In this document: piece by piece, positions 24,792 through 33,283 of the stretch | Numbering within the stretch: position 1 is the stretch's first letter | Layout of the letters: every line of letters starts with the position of its first letter | From: JASFYU01 sp045046905 | Lineage (GTDB): Bacteria; Bacteroidota; Bacteroidia; Flavobacteriales; Flavobacteriaceae | Length of the DNA stretch: 54,518 nt | Assembly (NCBI GenBank): GCA_045046905.1 | Contig: JASFYU010000091.1 | Location: forward strand, 1-54,518 | Direction: 5' to 3' | Program-made: the position numbers and the translations under genes | The notes under the pieces: model-generated | The model's database searches: none | The model's input: the letters and a program-made list of their open reading frames with translations, nothing else | Told to the model about the DNA's origin: nothing

Positions 24792-25217
24792 TTAGTTCTG
24801 AGCGGTATAATCCCTAGCAATAATAAATTTGGTCTTTACCGGTAGTTTTTGTGCAGCTAAACGCAATGCTTCCTTGGCAACATTCAAAGGTACACCTGCA
24901 ACTTCGAACATAATCCTACCAGGCAATACCACGGCCACAAAATATTCTGGAGCTCCTTTACCTTTACCCATACGTACTTCTAAAGGTTTTTTGGTTATAG
25001 GCTTGTCCGGAAATATTTTAATCCATAATTGCCCTTCTCTCTTCATATGTCTTGTCGCGGCAATACGAGCAGCTTCTATCTGACGTGATGTTAAAAAACT
25101 AGTATCCAAAGATTTAATACCAAACATTCCGTTTGAAAGCTGATGCCCTCTTCCAGATATCCCTTTCATCCGGCCTTTCTGCATTTTACGAAACTTGGTT
25201 CTTTTCGGTTGTAACAT
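24792..25217 (-). CDS. rplP: 50S ribosomal protein L16
   Basis: Protein near the A-site tRNA elbow, 141 residues, MLQPKRTKFRKMQKGRMKGI and MGKGKGAPEYFVAVVLPGRI. It lies 20 bp after rpsC. Confidence 0.98.
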   Translation of the reverse strand: MLQPKRTKFRKMQKGRMKGISGRGHQLSNGMFGIKSLDTSFLTSRQIEAARIAATRHMKREGQLWIKIFPDKPITKKPLEVRMGKGKGAPEYFVAVVLPGRIMFEVAGVPLNVAKEALRLAAQKLPVKTKFIIARDYTAQN

Positions 25218-25237
25218 TGCTTAACTTCTTTAAAAAA

Positions 25238-25957
25238 TTACTTTCTACGACGTTGTGGTTTTCTTCCTCCATCATGCTTTCCGCCCTTTCCTTGACCCTT
25301 GGTCATACCGACCAACGGGGAAAGTTCTCTTTTGCCATAAACCTCTCCTTTCATAATCCACACCTTGATTCCTAACTTACCATAAGTGGTCTGCGCCTCA
25401 TGTAATGCATAATCAATATCTGCACGAAAAGTGGATAATGGAATTCTACCGTCCTTGTATGTTTCGGAACGTGCCATTTCAGCTCCGTTCAAACGCCCTG
25501 ATATCTGAATTTTGATTCCTTCGGCGTTCATTCGCATTGCCGCAGTAACTGCCATTTTAATAGCACGCCTAAAAGATATTCTACTTTCTATCTGACGAGC
25601 TACACTGGCTGCAACAAGATTCGCATCTAATTCAGGTCTCTTGATTTCATAAATATTAATCTGAATCTCTTTATTGGTAATCTTCTTAAGCTCCTCTTTA
25701 AGCTTATCAACCTCTTGACCTCCTTTACCGATAATTATACCTGGTCTAGCCGTGGTAACGGTAACGGTAATCAATTTAAGCGTACGTTCAATAATAACTC
25801 TTGATACACTTGCCTTTGCTAAACGAACGTGTATATATTTACGAATCTTATCGTCCTCAGCTAGTTTGTCTCCATAATCATTTCCACCATACCAGTTAGA
25901 TTCCCATCCCCTTATAATACCTAGGCGATTTCCTATCGGATTTGTTTTCTGTCCCAT
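25238..25957 (-). CDS. rpsC: 30S ribosomal protein S3
   Basis: mRNA-entry-channel protein, 239 residues, with a type 2 KH domain (ARPGIIIGKGGQEVDKLKEEL, about 65-85) and the C-domain QISGRLNGAEMARSE. The short basic tail GGKHDGGRKPQRRRK is visible. It lies 1 bp after rplV. Confidence 0.98.
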   Translation of the reverse strand: MGQKTNPIGNRLGIIRGWESNWYGGNDYGDKLAEDDKIRKYIHVRLAKASVSRVIIERTLKLITVTVTTARPGIIIGKGGQEVDKLKEELKKITNKEIQINIYEIKRPELDANLVAASVARQIESRISFRRAIKMAVTAAMRMNAEGIKIQISGRLNGAEMARSETYKDGRIPLSTFRADIDYALHEAQTTYGKLGIKVWIMKGEVYGKRELSPLVGMTKGQGKGGKHDGGRKPQRRRK

Positions 25958-25958
25958 G

Positions 25959-26366
25959 CTAACTTTCTATATTATTTTTAGATCCCAAAACCAAGGTTAC
26001 GTGATTGGATCGTTTTCTTATCCTATGCGCTCGACCTTGAGGCGCTGGTCTCAATCTTTTTAACATACTACCACTATCTACCCGTATCTCTTTAACAAAA
26101 AGATCAGCATCCTCAACATTGGCATCCTCATTCTTCGCCTGCCAGTTGGCCAACGCAGAAAGTAATAACTTCTCTAATCTCTTTGAAGCTTCTTTTGGAT
26201 TAAACCTCAGAATAGCCAAAGCCTTTTCTACTTGAACACCTCTTACCAAGTCTGCCACTAATCTCATTTTTCTTGGAGAAGTTGGGCAATTGTTCAATTT
26301 TGCAAATGCTATTTGCCGTTTTTCAGCCTTTATTCTTTCGGCCATCAGTCTTTTTCGAACTCCCAT
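25959..26366 (-). CDS. rplV: 50S ribosomal protein L22
   Basis: Exit-tunnel protein, 135 residues. The N-terminal extension MGVRKRLMAERIKAEKRQIA before the core (NNCPTSPRKMRLVADLVRG) is typical of flavobacterial L22. The loop GSMLKRLRPAPQGRAHRIRK is intact, with no macrolide-resistance deletion evident. It lies 3 bp after rpsS. Confidence 0.98.
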   Translation of the reverse strand: MGVRKRLMAERIKAEKRQIAFAKLNNCPTSPRKMRLVADLVRGVQVEKALAILRFNPKEASKRLEKLLLSALANWQAKNEDANVEDADLFVKEIRVDSGSMLKRLRPAPQGRAHRIRKRSNHVTLVLGSKNNIES

Positions 26367-26369
26367 AGC

Positions 26370-26648
26370 TTACCTTTTTCCTTTATTCTTTGCCCCTGCA
26401 TGACCTCTAAAAGATCTTGTTGGAGAAAATTCCCCTAGTTTGTGACCTACCATATTCTCTGTTACAAAAACGGGAACAAATTGTCTTCCGTTATGCACCG
26501 CTATGGTTTGACCTACAAAATCGGGCGTTATCATTGAAGCTCTAGACCATGTCTTGATTACGCTTTTCTTTCCTGAAGTTACATTTTTCAGTATCTTCTT
26601 TTCTAGACTATAATGAACGTAAGGTCCTTTTTTTAGTGAACGTGCCAT
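26370..26648 (-). CDS. rpsS: 30S ribosomal protein S19
   Basis: Head protein that pairs with S13, 92 residues, MARSLKKGPYVHYSLEKKIL to FSPTRSFRGHAGAKNKGKR. It lies 13 bp after rplB. Confidence 0.98.
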   Translation of the reverse strand: MARSLKKGPYVHYSLEKKILKNVTSGKKSVIKTWSRASMITPDFVGQTIAVHNGRQFVPVFVTENMVGHKLGEFSPTRSFRGHAGAKNKGKR

Positions 26649-26661
26649 TTCTTTCTACTTT

Positions 26662-27486
26662 TTATTTCTTTCTACGTTCTAATATATACTTGTTTGTGTC
26701 TTTTGTTTTGGAACGAGTCCTGTATCCTTTAGCAGGAATACCGTTCCTAGATCTTGGATGACCACCCGAAGCTCTACCTTCACCACCACCCATTGGGTGA
26801 TCCACAGGGTTCATAGCAACTGGCCTTGTTCTCGGTCTTCTGCCCAACCACCTGCTTCTACCAGCCTTACCGGATACTAACAACTGATGATCAGAATTTG
26901 ATATCGCCCCTATGGTTGCTAAACAACTCGAAAGAATTAATCTTGTCTCTCCAGAAGGCATTTTTACAGTGACAAATTTACCATCCTTAGCCATTAACTG
27001 CGCAAAGGTACCTGCACTTCTCGCCATAACAGCGCCTTGACCGGGCCGTAGTTCGATACATGATATAATAGTACCAAGCGGAATCTCACTTATAGGAAGT
27101 GCATTTCCAATTTCAGGAGATGCTTTCGTACCAGAAGAAACTTTTTGATTTACCTGCAAACCGTTCTGAGCGATAATATATCTTTTTTCACCATCGGAAT
27201 ACTCCAACAAGGCAATAAAAGCAGTTCTATTAGGATCGTACTGAATCGATTTCACGATTGCAGCAACATCTTGCTTATCTCTCTTAAAGTCGATTACTCG
27301 ATACCTTCTTTTATGGCCACCACCTCTATGGCGTATGGTCATCTTTCCTTGACTATTTCTACCTCCGGACTTTTTTAACGGAGCAAGCAAGCTTTTCTCC
27401 GGCTTATCAGTAGTAATGGCGTCAAATCCATTTACTACTCTAAAACGCTGTCCAGGAGTGATTGGTTTTAATTTTCTAACTGACAT
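26662..27486 (-). CDS. rplB: 50S ribosomal protein L2
   Basis: Highly conserved protein next to the peptidyl-transferase centre, 274 residues. RHRGGGHKRRYRVIDFKRDK and the peptidyl-transfer-linked MNPVDHPMGGGEGRASGGHP (His in the NPVDHP motif) are intact. It lies 9 bp after rplW. Confidence 0.99.
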   Translation of the reverse strand: MSVRKLKPITPGQRFRVVNGFDAITTDKPEKSLLAPLKKSGGRNSQGKMTIRHRGGGHKRRYRVIDFKRDKQDVAAIVKSIQYDPNRTAFIALLEYSDGEKRYIIAQNGLQVNQKVSSGTKASPEIGNALPISEIPLGTIISCIELRPGQGAVMARSAGTFAQLMAKDGKFVTVKMPSGETRLILSSCLATIGAISNSDHQLLVSGKAGRSRWLGRRPRTRPVAMNPVDHPMGGGEGRASGGHPRSRNGIPAKGYRTRSKTKDTNKYILERRKK

Positions 27487-27495
27487 TTTTTGTCT

Positions 27496-27786
27496 TTATA
27501 GATTACTGTAAAAATCAATAATATCTCCTTCGGCCACATCTACTATCGCTTTTTTGATAGCATTTGTTCTGCCATGCTGAACACCTGTTTTGGTGTGTCG
27601 CGATTTTCTTGACGGACCATAATTCATTGTACGGACCTTCTTTACAGAAACCCCATAAGTGGCTTCTACCGCATCTTTAATCTGAATCTTATTGGCCCGA
27701 GGATCAACAATGAAACCATAACGATTGCGCAACTCACTGTCAGCAGTCATCTTTTCCGTTATAATTGGTTTTATCAAAACACTCAT
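27496..27786 (-). CDS. rplW: 50S ribosomal protein L23
   Basis: Exit-tunnel docking site for trigger factor and SRP, 96 residues, KPIITEKMTADSELRNRYGF and KKVRTMNYGPSRKSRHTKTG. It lies 7 bp after rplD. Confidence 0.98.
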   Translation of the reverse strand: MSVLIKPIITEKMTADSELRNRYGFIVDPRANKIQIKDAVEATYGVSVKKVRTMNYGPSRKSRHTKTGVQHGRTNAIKKAIVDVAEGDIIDFYSNL

Positions 27787-27793
27787 GGTTTTC

Positions 27794-28423
27794 CTATTTA
27801 TTTAAGTTCGATTCTATTCCTTCCAATGAACCTTCTAACAATACTATGTTATTTGCGTTTAATATCTTGTAAGTACTTAACTCTGAGTTGGTTACGACCT
27901 CAGAACGCTTCAAATTACGCGAAGACAAATATACGCTATTATTTGAATCGCCCAACACAAATAAAGTTTTTTTGCCTTCCAATCCAAAAGACTTTAAAAC
28001 TTGTATAAAATCCTTGGTTTTAGGGGCTTCAAAACTGAAATCCTCAACCACTAAAATTGCTTTCTCTTTGGACTTGATACTCCAAGCCGATTTTCGAGCC
28101 AAACGCTTAACGTTCTTATTCAATTTTTGAGAATAATCTTTGGGTCTAGGTCCAAAAACACGACCACCACCTCTAAAAATAGGAGACTTTATACTACCTG
28201 CTCGTGCAGTACCCGTACCTTTTTGTTTCTTTATCTTTCTTGTACTACCTGCAATCTCAGCTCTCTCCTTTGATTTATGAGTTCCCTGCCTCTGATGAGC
28301 CAAATATTGTTTCACATCTAAGTAAACAGCATGGTTGTTAGGTTCTATTGCGAATACAGCATCAGAAAGGTCTACCTTCCTACCTGTTTCTTTTCCTTTA
28401 ATATCTAAAACTGGTACTTTCAT
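27794..28423 (-). CDS. rplD: 50S ribosomal protein L4
   Basis: Tunnel-lining protein, 209 residues, with the extended-loop motif KQKGTGTARAGSIKSPIFRG and GGGRVFGPRPKDYSQKLNKN. Its ATG overlaps the rplC stop (TAATG, one shared base), implying translational coupling. In enterobacteria L4 represses the S10 operon; the break upstream of rplC would be the natural control point here, but that is speculative. Confidence 0.98.
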   Translation of the reverse strand: MKVPVLDIKGKETGRKVDLSDAVFAIEPNNHAVYLDVKQYLAHQRQGTHKSKERAEIAGSTRKIKKQKGTGTARAGSIKSPIFRGGGRVFGPRPKDYSQKLNKNVKRLARKSAWSIKSKEKAILVVEDFSFEAPKTKDFIQVLKSFGLEGKKTLFVLGDSNNSVYLSSRNLKRSEVVTNSELSTYKILNANNIVLLEGSLEGIESNLNK

Positions 28424-29040
28424 TACTTCTCGATAGTTACGTAAGCATTCTTATGACCAGGAACACAACCCTTTACTACTATCAGGTTCTTTTCTGGAAC
28501 TACTTTTAAAACTTTTAGGTTTTGAACAGTTACCCGTTCACCGCCCATTCTACCAGCCATTTTCATACCCTTAAAAACTCTTGCAGGATATGAAGCTGCG
28601 CCTATTGAACCCGGCGCTCTTAATCTGTTGTGTTGACCGTGAGTTGCTTGACCAACACCGGCAAAGCCATGTCTTTTTACAACACCTTGAAAACCTTTTC
28701 CTTTTGATGTTCCAATAACATCAACAAACTCACCTTCTACAAAAAGGCCCGCACCGATGGTGTCTCCTAATTTGTATTCACCTTCAAAATCTCGAAATTC
28801 GACAACTTTCTTTTTAGGAGAAGCGCCTGCCTTTTTAAAATGACCCATTTCGGGTTTATTAGCACGCTTTTCTGCCTTGTCATCGAAACCAAGTTGAAGG
28901 GCACTGTACCCGTCTACCTCTTCGGTTCTGACTTGGGTAACCACGCATGGCCCAGCTTCGATAACCGTACATGGGACATTCTTCCCATTTTCATCGAAGA
29001 TGCTGGTCATACCTACTTTTTTTCCTATTAACCCAGACAT
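28423..29040 (-). CDS. rplC: 50S ribosomal protein L3
   Basis: Early-assembly protein, 205 residues, MSGLIGKKVGMTSIFDENGK, KGKGFQGVVKRHGFAG and GRMGGERVTVQNLKVLKV. It is the first gene after the rpsJ-rplC terminator and is therefore probably the head of its own transcription unit. Confidence 0.98.
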   Translation of the reverse strand: MSGLIGKKVGMTSIFDENGKNVPCTVIEAGPCVVTQVRTEEVDGYSALQLGFDDKAEKRANKPEMGHFKKAGASPKKKVVEFRDFEGEYKLGDTIGAGLFVEGEFVDVIGTSKGKGFQGVVKRHGFAGVGQATHGQHNRLRAPGSIGAASYPARVFKGMKMAGRMGGERVTVQNLKVLKVVPEKNLIVVKGCVPGHKNAYVTIEK

Positions 29041-29167
29041 AATTTAGATTTTAGACATTGAATTTAAGTCTTGCGACAAAAAACCAATAGTCAATATTAA
29101 TACTCAATTTATAATTATTTGGGATCCAAATCCCGATACCGGCCAAATGACCAATACTATTTTTGAC
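29041..29167 (-). promoter_or_regulatory. Probable rplC promoter/leader region after the internal terminator
   Basis: 127 bp lie between the T tract of the terminator at 29168 and the rplC ATG at 29040. It is AT-rich and contains a small near-palindrome (GGGATTTGGATCCC). I find no exact TTTG-N19-TAnnTTTG pair; the best -7 candidates (TAATATTG, TAGTATTG) each have one mismatch. Either a weaker promoter lies here or rplC relies on readthrough. Confidence 0.35.
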
Positions 29168-29199
29168 AAAAAAAACGAGGTCAAAATAATTCGACCTCG
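29168..29199 (-). terminator. Strong intrinsic terminator between rpsJ and rplC
   Basis: On the minus strand CGAGGTC, a 10-base loop GAATTATTTT, then GACCTCG form a perfect 7-bp stem directly followed by eight T residues. It begins 92 bp past the rpsJ stop and 127 bp before rplC. It is a textbook terminator shape inside what is usually one continuous S10 operon, and may act as a full terminator or an attenuator. Confidence 0.85.
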
Positions 29200-29290
29200 A
29201 ATATATTTTTTTCCATTTTTCCATTGCGAAACGCTCCAGACATGTCACTTCAACTCTCCTCGACCAAGCGCGAAGACCAAAGCATTATAA

Positions 29291-29596
29291 CTATACTTTA
29301 ATCTCAACTTCAACACCACTTGGCAATTCAAGTTTCATCAAAGCATCAATAGTTTTTGAGGATGAGCTATAAATATCTAACAACCTCTTATATGAACACA
29401 GCTGAAACTGCTCTCTAGATTTTTTATTCACGTGTGGTGAACGCAAAACCGTAAATATCTTTTTATGTGTTGGCAAAGGAATCGGCCCTGTAACAACTGC
29501 ACCGGTAGACTTTACCGTCTTTACTATCTTCTCAGCTGATTTATCAACTAAATTATGATCGTAAGACTTTAATTTTATTCTGATTTTTTGACTCAT
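29291..29596 (-). CDS. rpsJ: 30S ribosomal protein S10
   Basis: Head protein and NusE antitermination partner, 101 residues, MSQKIRIKLKSYDHNLVDKS and GPIPLPTHKKIFTVLRSPHV. It lies 11 bp after fusA, so it belongs to the str-type unit and not to the rplC unit, from which a terminator separates it. Confidence 0.98.
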   Translation of the reverse strand: MSQKIRIKLKSYDHNLVDKSAEKIVKTVKSTGAVVTGPIPLPTHKKIFTVLRSPHVNKKSREQFQLCSYKRLLDIYSSSSKTIDALMKLELPSGVEVEIKV

Positions 29597-29607
29597 TTTC
29601 TTAAAAT

Positions 29608-31740
29608 TTAAGCGGTTACCCCTCTGGCAGCTTTTATGACTTCTTCAGCAATATTGGATGGTGTTTGAGCATAGTGCGAAAACTCCATTGTAGAGGTTGC
29701 CCTACCCGATGATAATGTTCTTAAAGAGGTAACATACCCGAACATTTCAGACAATGGCACCGTTGCTTTTACCACTTTGGAACCTGCTCTATCTGACATA
29801 TCACTAACCTGACCTCTTCGCCGGTTTAAATCTCCAACAATATCACCCATGTTTTCCTCGGGAGTCAGGGCCTCCAATTTCATTATAGGCTCCATAATTA
29901 CAGCACCCGCAGCCTTGGCCGCAGCTTTATAACCTATTTTGGCTGCCAACTCGAAAGAAAGCGAATCAGAATCCACCGCATGGAAAGAACCATCGCTGAG
30001 CGTCACCTTCATTTTATCCATTTCATAGCCCGCCAAAGGACCATTGACCATTGCCATTTTAAAACCTTTTTCAACAGATGGAATGAATTCCTTAGGAATA
30101 CGCCCACCTTTAATCTTATCTATAAACTGCAATCCTACACCTTCAAAATCATCATCAACAGGACCCATCTCAAATACAATATCGCCAAACTTACCACGAC
30201 CACCAGATTGCTTTTTATAAATCTCTCTATGTTTCGTTGTTTTAGTCAGAGCCTCTTTGTACTCTACTTGAGGCGCTCCTTGATTGACCTCAACTTTAAA
30301 CTCACGTCTTAACCTATCGACAATAATATCTAGGTGAAGTTCTCCCATACCAGATATAATAGTCTGACCTGAAGCCTCATCAGTCTTTACCTGAAAGGTA
30401 GGATCCTCTTCAGCCAATTTTCCTAAAGCCATTCCTAGTCTATCAACATCGGCCTTTGTTTTTGGTTCGACAGCTATACCGATTACTGGATCAGGAAAAT
30501 CCATTGATTCAAGAACAATCGGATGCTTTTCGGAAGAAAGCGTATCTCCTGTCTTAATACTTTTAAACCCTACGGCTGCTCCAATATCACCCGCCTCGAT
30601 ATAATCGATAGCATTTTGCTTATTGGCATGCATTTGATAAATACGTGAAATACGTTCTTTTTTACCTGAACGGTTGTTCAATACATAAGACCCTGCATCT
30701 AAGCGACCTGAATACACCCTGAAAAATGCCAAACGACCAACAAATGGATCCGTAGCAATTTTAAATGCCAAAGCAGAAAACGGCTCCTTTACATCAGGCT
30801 TACGAGAAATTTCGTTTCCGGTATCGGGATCCGTACCCATAATCGCTTCCTTATCTAAAGGAGAAGGCAAATAGCGACATACGGCATCTAATAAAAACTG
30901 CACACCTTTGTTTTTGAAGGCTGAACCACAGACCATAGGAATAATGGCCATATCCATAACCGCAGCTCTTAATGCAGCATGCACCTCATCCTCGGTAATA
31001 GAATCTTCATCTTCAAAGAATTTCTCCATCAAGTCATCGTCATACTCAGCAACCGCTTCAATAAGCTTTGCCCTGTACTCCTTGACCTCCTCACGCATAT
31101 CCTCAGGAATATCGATGATATCGAAGGTAGATCCATAATTATCTTCGTGCCATACGATGGCCCTATTCTTTATTAAATCAACTACTCCTCTAAAATCAGC
31201 TTCATCTCCAATAGGCAAAACAATAGGAACCGCATTGGACCCCAACATTTCTTTTACCTGCTTGTTCACCATAAGAAAATCAGCGCCTTGACGATCCATC
31301 TTGTTGACAAAACCAATACGCGGCACCTTATAGTTATCTGCCAATCTCCAGTTCGTCTCGGATTGAGGCTCTACCCCATCAACGGCACTAAACAAGAAAA
31401 CCAAGCCATCAAGAACCCTTAATGATCTATTTACCTCTACCGTGAAATCCACGTGACCCGGCGTATCAATAATATTAAAGTGATACCCATGGGTATCTGG
31501 CGTAGAATCACCTTGATTTGTCGGAAACTCCCACGTACACGTGGTAGCCGCAGAGGTAATGGTAATACCACGCTCCTGCTCTTGCTCCATCCAGTCCATC
31601 GTAGCCGCACCATCATGCACCTCACCAATCTTATGGCTCACTCCTGTATAAAACAATACACGTTCTGTAGTCGTGGTTTTGCCCGCATCAATATGCGCCG
31701 CAATACCTATATTTCTCGTATACTTTAAATCTCTTCCCAT
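29608..31740 (-). CDS. fusA: Elongation factor G
   Basis: Ribosomal translocase GTPase, 710 residues in five domains. Visible are G1 AHIDAGKTTTTER, switch II DTPGHVDFTVEV, the NKMDRQGAD base-recognition motif, and domain IV/V sequence (GYEMDKMKVTLSDGSFHAVD; EFSHYAQTP). It lies 12 bp after rpsG. No tuf gene follows it, unlike the order in enterobacteria. Confidence 0.98.
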   Translation of the reverse strand: MGRDLKYTRNIGIAAHIDAGKTTTTERVLFYTGVSHKIGEVHDGAATMDWMEQEQERGITITSAATTCTWEFPTNQGDSTPDTHGYHFNIIDTPGHVDFTVEVNRSLRVLDGLVFLFSAVDGVEPQSETNWRLADNYKVPRIGFVNKMDRQGADFLMVNKQVKEMLGSNAVPIVLPIGDEADFRGVVDLIKNRAIVWHEDNYGSTFDIIDIPEDMREEVKEYRAKLIEAVAEYDDDLMEKFFEDEDSITEDEVHAALRAAVMDMAIIPMVCGSAFKNKGVQFLLDAVCRYLPSPLDKEAIMGTDPDTGNEISRKPDVKEPFSALAFKIATDPFVGRLAFFRVYSGRLDAGSYVLNNRSGKKERISRIYQMHANKQNAIDYIEAGDIGAAVGFKSIKTGDTLSSEKHPIVLESMDFPDPVIGIAVEPKTKADVDRLGMALGKLAEEDPTFQVKTDEASGQTIISGMGELHLDIIVDRLRREFKVEVNQGAPQVEYKEALTKTTKHREIYKKQSGGRGKFGDIVFEMGPVDDDFEGVGLQFIDKIKGGRIPKEFIPSVEKGFKMAMVNGPLAGYEMDKMKVTLSDGSFHAVDSDSLSFELAAKIGYKAAAKAAGAVIMEPIMKLEALTPEENMGDIVGDLNRRRGQVSDMSDRAGSKVVKATVPLSEMFGYVTSLRTLSSGRATSTMEFSHYAQTPSNIAEEVIKAARGVTA

Positions 31741-31752
31741 TTTTATATACGA

Positions 31753-32229
31753 TTAAAATCTAAAGTGAGAGAATGCTTTGTTCGCTTCGGCCATTTTGTG
31801 GGTATCCACTCTTTTCTTGACCGCCGCGCCTTCTTCTTTTGAAGCCGCCAAAATTTCAGCCGCTAACTTTTGCGACATCCCTTTTTCATTGCGTTTTCTA
31901 GAAAAACTAATCAACCACTTCATAGCGGTCGATATCTTACGATCCGGACGTATTTGCATCGGAATCTGAAATGTTGCACCGCCAACTCTTCTACTTCTGA
32001 CCTCAACATGGGGCATTACATTGGATAGCGCATCCTTCCACAGCTCCAAAGCTGTTTTTTCCTCATCTGACTTCTTCTCCTCTACAATATCTATTGCACC
32101 GTAGAAAACACTAAAGGCGACAGATTTTTTTCCATCCCACATCATCATGTTTACGAAACGCGTTACCAATTGATCCTTAAACCTTGGATCTGGTAAAAGC
32201 GGTCTTTTTTTTGCCTGTTTTTTTCTCAT
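31753..32229 (-). CDS. rpsG: 30S ribosomal protein S7
   Basis: Primary binding protein of the 3' major 16S domain, 158 residues, MRKKQAKKRPLLPDPRFKDQ and SRRVGGATFQIPMQIRPDRK. It lies 24 bp after rpsL. Confidence 0.98.
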   Translation of the reverse strand: MRKKQAKKRPLLPDPRFKDQLVTRFVNMMMWDGKKSVAFSVFYGAIDIVEEKKSDEEKTALELWKDALSNVMPHVEVRSRRVGGATFQIPMQIRPDRKISTAMKWLISFSRKRNEKGMSQKLAAEILAASKEEGAAVKKRVDTHKMAEANKAFSHFRF

Positions 32230-32253
32230 TACTGCTTTTTCAAAAAGTTTTGT

Positions 32254-32628
32254 TTACTTCTTTGGGCGTTTTGCTCCGTATTTAGACCTACGTTGAGTTC
32301 TTCCTGCAACACCTGCAGTATCCAAAGCACCTCTAACGATATGATACCTAACTCCTGGCAAATCCTTCACCCTTCCGCCTCTTACTAATACTATCGAGTG
32401 CTCTTGCAAATTGTGTCCTTCTCCCGGAATGTAAGCATTGACTTCCTTTCCGTTGGTCAACCTCACTCTAGCAACTTTACGCATTGCAGAGTTTGGTTTC
32501 TTCGGTGTTGTCGTATATACCCTTGTACATACGCCTCGCCTTTGTGGACACGAATCCAAAGCAGCCGATTTACTCTTCTTAGTAATCGTGGCCCTTCCTT
32601 TTCGTACTAATTGTGAAATTGTTGGCAT
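32254..32628 (-). CDS. rpsL: 30S ribosomal protein S12
   Basis: Decoding-centre protein, 124 residues from the ATG at 32628 (MPTISQLVRKGRATI). A longer in-frame extension to 32694 would overlap the promoter and leader and is rejected. The streptomycin-relevant positions look wild type: TTTPKKPNSAM (Lys43/Lys44 counted with Met) and GGRVKDLPGVRYH (Lys88). It is the first gene of the supercluster. Confidence 0.98.
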   Translation of the reverse strand: MPTISQLVRKGRATITKKSKSAALDSCPQRRGVCTRVYTTTPKKPNSAMRKVARVRLTNGKEVNAYIPGEGHNLQEHSIVLVRGGRVKDLPGVRYHIVRGALDTAGVAGRTQRRSKYGAKRPKK

Positions 32629-32674
32629 ACTATTATATATGTATAAAAAACTAACCCCTCTGTTTAAGGGCTGG

Positions 32675-32705
32675 CAAATGTAGTAATATTTCATAATAAT
32701 TCAAA
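32675..32705 (-). promoter_or_regulatory. Bacteroidota-type promoter for rpsL
   Basis: On the minus strand TTTG (32705-32702), a 19-base spacer, and TACATTTG (32682-32675) match the phylum consensus TTTG-N(17-21)-TAnnTTTG exactly. Transcription should start near 32668, giving a leader of about 40 bases that contains a small CCC/GGG hairpin before the ATG at 32628. Confidence 0.78.
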
Positions 32706-33283
32706 TCCTGACGGATTAATTTTTTAGTTTTTTAATCTATACCGCTTTCCTGCTCGAAATTCCTACATTTCCGCTCTTGATAAAACACCCTTTCAGGACA
32801 CGGAAAACCTCTAATAGAAACAAAAACGGTAGACATTTACCAGAAAAACATCATGACCCTGCACCTGTAAAAAATAACCGCTTAACGTTAGCACCAATTT
32901 CGATTCAAGAACCAAATAGTCTTACTACCTCAACTTCATTTGCATGCCCTCTGCTCAAACAAACACTTTTAGAATCATCCGAAAAAAACCTTCAATCACA
33001 GCTAAGAGAAACAAAAAAACATCGAAACCACCTCTTTTTTGATGATTTAAGGATTTACAAAGTTTTTAACATAAATCCCTGCTAATTTATATGGTTCCAA
33101 GCTAGTTTTGGTATTTTTCACAACAAAAAGCCGTTTTTATGTTGTATTTTAGTAGAAATCTTCTGTATGTATTCAATATATAACAACCTAAAAAGCTATG
33201 CACGCATAATTAAATCGTTAAAAAATTGGATTATTAACATGAATTTAGGATTTTTGCGAATAGCTAATTCAAATAATTAAAAA
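32706..33283. other. About 580-bp divergent intergenic region between rpsL and the SusC gene
   Basis: AT-rich, with no supported gene. A plus-strand frame of 102 codons at 32777-33085 has no Gly and a composition unlike the neighbouring proteins, and is taken as spurious. TAGTTTTG at 33103-33110 is a possible -7 box for the SusC gene, which would imply a leader of about 165 bases; its -33 partner is not evident. Confidence 0.5.
33103..33110 (+). promoter_or_regulatory. Candidate -7 box for the SusC/SusD locus
   Basis: TAGTTTTG fits TAnnTTTG, but no TTTG lies 17-21 bases upstream. The long leader it implies is plausible for sus-type operons, but the call is weak. Confidence 0.3.

Noticed and set aside
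29051..29248. 65-codon minus-strand ORF in the rpsJ-rplC spacer
   Set aside because: It runs through the terminator hairpin and T tract and has no plausible protein character; the spacer is better explained as regulatory.
32777..33085. 102-codon plus-strand ORF between rpsL and the SusC gene
   Set aside because: No glycine, His/Asn/Thr/Lys-rich low-complexity composition, no recognisable family, and it lies in a divergent promoter region.
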